Made by a program: the position numbers and the translations under genes. A DNA stretch of 7,345 nt, taken from contig CAZVWW010000112.1 in NCBI GenBank assembly GCA_964631265.1, forward strand, positions 1-7,345, read 5' to 3'. The notes under the pieces are model-generated. The model worked only from the letters and a program-made list of their open reading frames with translations, searched no databases and had not been told where the DNA came from. The DNA is from CAZVWW01 sp964631265 (GTDB lineage Bacteria; Thermotogota; Thermotogae; MWEM01). The stretch's first letter is position 1. Each line of letters begins with the position of its first letter. Positions 5,583 through 7,345 of the stretch are shown here, in pieces.

Positions 5583-6643
5583 TAAAGCCCCACTTTGATT
5601 AATTCATATTCCCTATCACCCAGACCGATCTTTTCAGCCTGCTGTAGCTGAGCCTCCCATTTGGTGTGGGGATGATACTTCGTGAACGGATCGTGACCGA
5701 CGGCTTTCTCAACCATGTCGATACAGGCCTGATCCAGTGATACGGGGTCTGTACTGACGGCTATGCCGATATCCGGAGCGATGGGCGGTTGATTGGTGTT
5801 CCAGCAGTCACAGTTCGGGGATACATTGTTGACAAAGGAGATGTGGAACGACTGTTTATCTTTAAGCACCGCCTGGGTGTACTCGCTCATCTTTTTGCAC
5901 AAGGTCTCTGAGGCGGCGTCCCATACGGGAACCATGGCGCCGAAGTTACACATGGCAACACACTCGCCGCATCCGATGCACTTGTCATAGTCAATGATCG
6001 CATAATCTTTCACGGTGATGGCATCTGCCGGACAGTTCCTGGCACACAGCATGCATCTGACACAGTTCTCTTCCACGACTTTTGGTTTGGAATCACTGTG
6101 CTGTTCAAGCTTTCCGGCCCTTGATGCGGATCCCATTCCAATGTTCTTGATGGCGCCTCCGAACCCGGAGAGTTCATGCCCCTTGAAATGAGAGACTGAG
6201 ACGATTGTATCGGCCAACGCAACACCACTGCCAATCTTGGCCTCCTTGATGAATTCACCATTTATCGGAATCTTGACTTCGTCAGTTCCTCTCAACCCGT
6301 CGGCAATAACAAGCGGTGCATCAACGGTGGGATAGGCAAAACCGTTGACAAGAGCGGTTTTCAAATGATCAACAGCATTGGCCCGGCTTCCCTTATATAG
6401 TGTATTGGCATCGGTCAAATAGGGTTTCCCCCCGTTTTCCTTGACCATATCAACGATAACCCTTAAATAGTTTGGTCTGATATACGCGAGATTCCCGTAC
6501 TCTCCAAAGTGGATCTTCAAGGCAACCAGTTTGTCTTTTCCAAAAGAATCCTCAAACCCACCCTTTTTCAACAGTGTTGTCAGTTTCTGAAGCATGCTCA
6601 GTCCCATCTGCGTTTCAAAGCTGGTATAATAGACTTTTGCCAT
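5582..6643 (-). CDS. DUF362 domain protein with two [4Fe-4S] ferredoxin motifs
   Basis: The 353-residue protein has a DUF362 domain on both sides of an inserted dicluster ferredoxin domain. KIHFGE at 43-48, SHFKGH at 151-156 and GFGGAIKNIGMG at 160-171 are conserved DUF362 stretches. The cluster motifs are C194-xx-C197-xx-C200-xxx-CP at 204, and C222-xx-C225-xx-C228-xxx-C232, enough for two [4Fe-4S] clusters. An extra CDC pair lies at 278-280. No signal peptide is visible, so the protein is cytoplasmic. DUF362/ferredoxin proteins are common in anaerobes, and their reaction is not established; electron transfer or cluster-dependent chemistry is the general expectation. ATG 6643 is secure: AAGGAGG (plus-strand 6654-6660) lies 10 nt upstream. 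It is the first gene of the operon with PfkB and the MBL-fold hydrolase. Confidence 0.9.
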   Translation of the reverse strand: MAKVYYTSFETQMGLSMLQKLTTLLKKGGFEDSFGKDKLVALKIHFGEYGNLAYIRPNYLRVIVDMVKENGGKPYLTDANTLYKGSRANAVDHLKTALVNGFAYPTVDAPLVIADGLRGTDEVKIPINGEFIKEAKIGSGVALADTIVSVSHFKGHELSGFGGAIKNIGMGSASRAGKLEQHSDSKPKVVEENCVRCMLCARNCPADAITVKDYAIIDYDKCIGCGECVAMCNFGAMVPVWDAASETLCKKMSEYTQAVLKDKQSFHISFVNNVSPNCDCWNTNQPPIAPDIGIAVSTDPVSLDQACIDMVEKAVGHDPFTKYHPHTKWEAQLQQAEKIGLGDREYELIKVGL

Positions 6644-6679
6644 AATCAGAAAACCTCCTTTTTTTAGTTAGGTATTACT

Positions 6680-6688
6680 ATTATATCA
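6680..6688 (-). promoter_or_regulatory. Extended -10 promoter of the DUF362-PfkB-MBL operon
   Basis: On the minus strand TGATATAAT is a perfect TGnTATAAT element. It gives a leader of about 30 nt that carries the AAGGAGG ribosome binding site. No good -35 box is present at 17 bp. Overlapping inverted repeats occupy that area instead. Confidence 0.65.
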
Positions 6689-6695
6689 TGTATAA

Positions 6696-6735
6696 TCCAG
6701 GGCCAGCTGAACAACCTGGAATACCTCCTTGGCCC
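6696..6735. repeat. Overlapping inverted repeats upstream of the DUF362 promoter
   Basis: TCCAGG (6696-6701) pairs with CCTGGA (6715-6720). The overlapping GGGCCA (6700-6705) pairs with TGGCCC (6730-6735). The two are mutually exclusive if folded as RNA. As DNA they span the -35 region of the minus-strand promoter, so they could be a regulator binding site. Six-base arms can also arise by chance. Confidence 0.3.
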
Positions 6736-6793
6736 GACTTTTGATTAAAAACCTTGGAAACATCGGAAACAGAGAAAATCAATTTTTTGGGGT

Positions 6794-6905
6794 CACTACG
6801 ATCGAGCCTCAACGAAAAAACGGATCACGGATAAAAGGGACACGCCACGTCCCATCTGTCTGAGAAAATGGATCAAGGGACCTGTCCCTATGATCCACTA
6901 CGATC
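6794..6905. repeat. REP-like palindromic repeat cluster flanked by 10-bp direct repeats
   Basis: Two related imperfect palindromes lie close together. Unit B (6870-6896) has arms GGATCA+AGGGAC and GTCCCT+TGATCC with a 2-nt centre and one unpaired A: a 12-bp stem. Unit A (6822-6853) has the same GGATCA and AGGGAC blocks, split by an insert, and closes with GTCCC (stem 6837-6841/6849-6853). The direct repeat CACTACGATC is found at 6794-6803 and 6896-6905 and brackets both units. This resembles extragenic palindromic (REP/BIME) elements, which are often spread by REP-associated tyrosine transposases. No such transposase is in the window, and a single locus cannot prove genome-wide repetition. 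Confidence 0.5.
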
Positions 6906-6954
6906 CAAATTCCTCTTCCCACTCTGTTAAGAAAATCGTTTCAAGAAATGGCGC

Positions 6955-6984
6955 TTGATATATACCATCAAATGATGGTATAAT
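6955..6984 (+). promoter_or_regulatory. Promoter with embedded palindromic operator for the toxin-like gene
   Basis: TTGATA (6955-6960) is followed after 18 bp by TATAAT (6979-6984), with TG one base before the -10. This is a near-consensus promoter with an extended -10. A perfect inverted repeat with 10-bp arms, TATACCATCA (6961-6970) and TGATGGTATA (6973-6982), fills the spacer and covers most of the -10. A dimeric repressor bound there would block RNA polymerase. This is the usual arrangement for autoregulated toxin-antitoxin operons and fits the gene that follows. Confidence 0.75.
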
Positions 6985-7018
6985 ATGATATGCTATCTGA
7001 TATTTGGAGTTGAATCGT

Positions 7019-7075
7019 TTGTTGAAATTATTTTTAGTAAAAAATGAGACAACAAATAGAAGTGGAAAAGATTAA
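7019..7075 (+). CDS. Possible leader mini-ORF upstream of the toxin-like gene
   Basis: TTG at 7019 lies 9 nt after GGAG (7006-7009), the only Shine-Dalgarno-like site in this leader. It opens an 18-residue frame that ends with TAA at 7073-7075, one base before the in-frame toxin ATG at 7077. This could couple translation of the toxin gene to the ribosome binding site. The frame is very short and starts with TTG, so it may be chance. Confidence 0.2.
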   Translation: MLKLFLVKNETTNRSGKD

Positions 7076-7345
7076 CATGATTCCAAGGAAGAAAAACAAA
7101 GAGCTCCTTGGAAAACTCAGTTGGACTCCTGAACGAATGTTCCAGTTTTTATACGAAGAACTCAGTATAGATGATTATTACCGTGGACCAACGGGAGAAA
7201 TCGATGGCAAATTTCAGGATGGAACTGTTTATGAGTTTTTAAAAGAGATTATTGAAGAAGAAGTCGAATACGAGATTTACATAAAAATGAAAATAATGTA
7301 TATAGATAATTATGAAGAAATTTGTATTGTTTTGTCTTTTCATGA
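7044..7345 (+). CDS. MqsR-like type II toxin, partial (runs off the window)
   Basis: The frame from ATG 7044 stays open to the window edge, about 100 codons. The peptide has PRKKNKELLGKL near residues 14-25, DDYYRGP near 43-49, VYEFLKEI near 62-69 and then EIYIKMKIMYIDNYEEICIV followed by LSFH at the end. The order KN-E-L, DYYxGP, G-VxxF-K-I, YIKxKI, CxxxSFH is that of the small MqsR-like toxins of Firmicutes, mRNA interferases of about 100 residues. It therefore probably stops a few codons past the window. This is recognition by pattern, not by alignment. ATG 7077 is an alternative start that would trim 11 residues; neither has a good ribosome binding site close by. The gene is visibly richer in A and T than its neighbours, suggesting transfer. 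In MqsR-type loci the antitoxin usually follows the toxin, which would put it to the right of this window. Confidence 0.6.
   Translation, partial: MRQQIEVEKINMIPRKKNKELLGKLSWTPERMFQFLYEELSIDDYYRGPTGEIDGKFQDGTVYEFLKEIIEEEVEYEIYIKMKIMYIDNYEEICIVLSFH

Noticed and set aside
6664..6714. Possible 16-codon minus-strand leader peptide starting with TTG after an AAGGAGG-like site.
   Set aside because: The predicted promoter -10 of the DUF362 operon lies inside it, so it would not be transcribed from that promoter.
6644..7043. CRISPR array or riboswitch in the long intergenic region.
   Set aside because: There are no regularly spaced repeats of CRISPR length and no recognisable riboswitch core. The palindromes are better read as REP-like units and an operator.

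Overview
The window looks like part of the chromosome of a flagellated, probably anaerobic, low-to-mid GC Gram-positive bacterium of the Clostridia type. The evidence is strong AAGGAGG-type ribosome binding sites, several perfect extended -10 promoters (TGnTATAAT), a CCA-encoding tRNA cluster, a flagellar rod/hook gene end, and a DUF362 protein carrying two [4Fe-4S] clusters. The genus cannot be named from this sequence alone.

Layout: positions 1-93 hold the last 30 codons of a flagellar basal-body (FlgG/FlgF-type) gene. An extended -10 promoter (107-115) then drives a tight plus-strand operon of three genes (155-3108): a YgeW-like carbamoyltransferase, a dihydropyrimidinase/hydantoinase-like cyclic amidohydrolase with a complete binuclear metal site, and a dCMP-deaminase-family zinc deaminase. 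The genes are joined by a 1-nt gap and an 8-nt overlap. This operon meets head-on a minus-strand GNAT acetyltransferase (3126-3539). Upstream of that, also on the minus strand, is a tRNA operon transcribed Lys(UUU)-Leu(UAG)-Gly(GCC), with its own consensus promoter (3909-3937) and an intrinsic terminator (3582-3611).

Further right, a second minus-strand operon (6643 down to 3977) encodes a DUF362/ferredoxin-domain protein, a short PfkB-family sugar/nucleoside kinase and a metallo-beta-lactamase-fold hydrolase. The first two are coupled by a TAATG stop/start overlap. The intergenic region 6644-7043 holds the promoter of this operon, a REP-like cluster of palindromes flanked by 10-bp direct repeats, and a plus-strand promoter whose spacer and -10 are covered by a perfect 10-bp-arm inverted repeat. 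That promoter leads into an AT-rich gene, cut by the window end, whose protein resembles MqsR-type toxins of type II toxin-antitoxin systems.

The most interesting unit is the carbamoyltransferase-hydantoinase-deaminase operon. Ring opening of a cyclic ureide, followed by transfer of its carbamoyl group to phosphate, would give carbamoyl phosphate. The deaminase would tie this to pyrimidine (deoxy)nucleotides. This is inference; the substrates are not visible in the sequence. The DUF362-PfkB-MBL operon is a second uncharacterised gene set.
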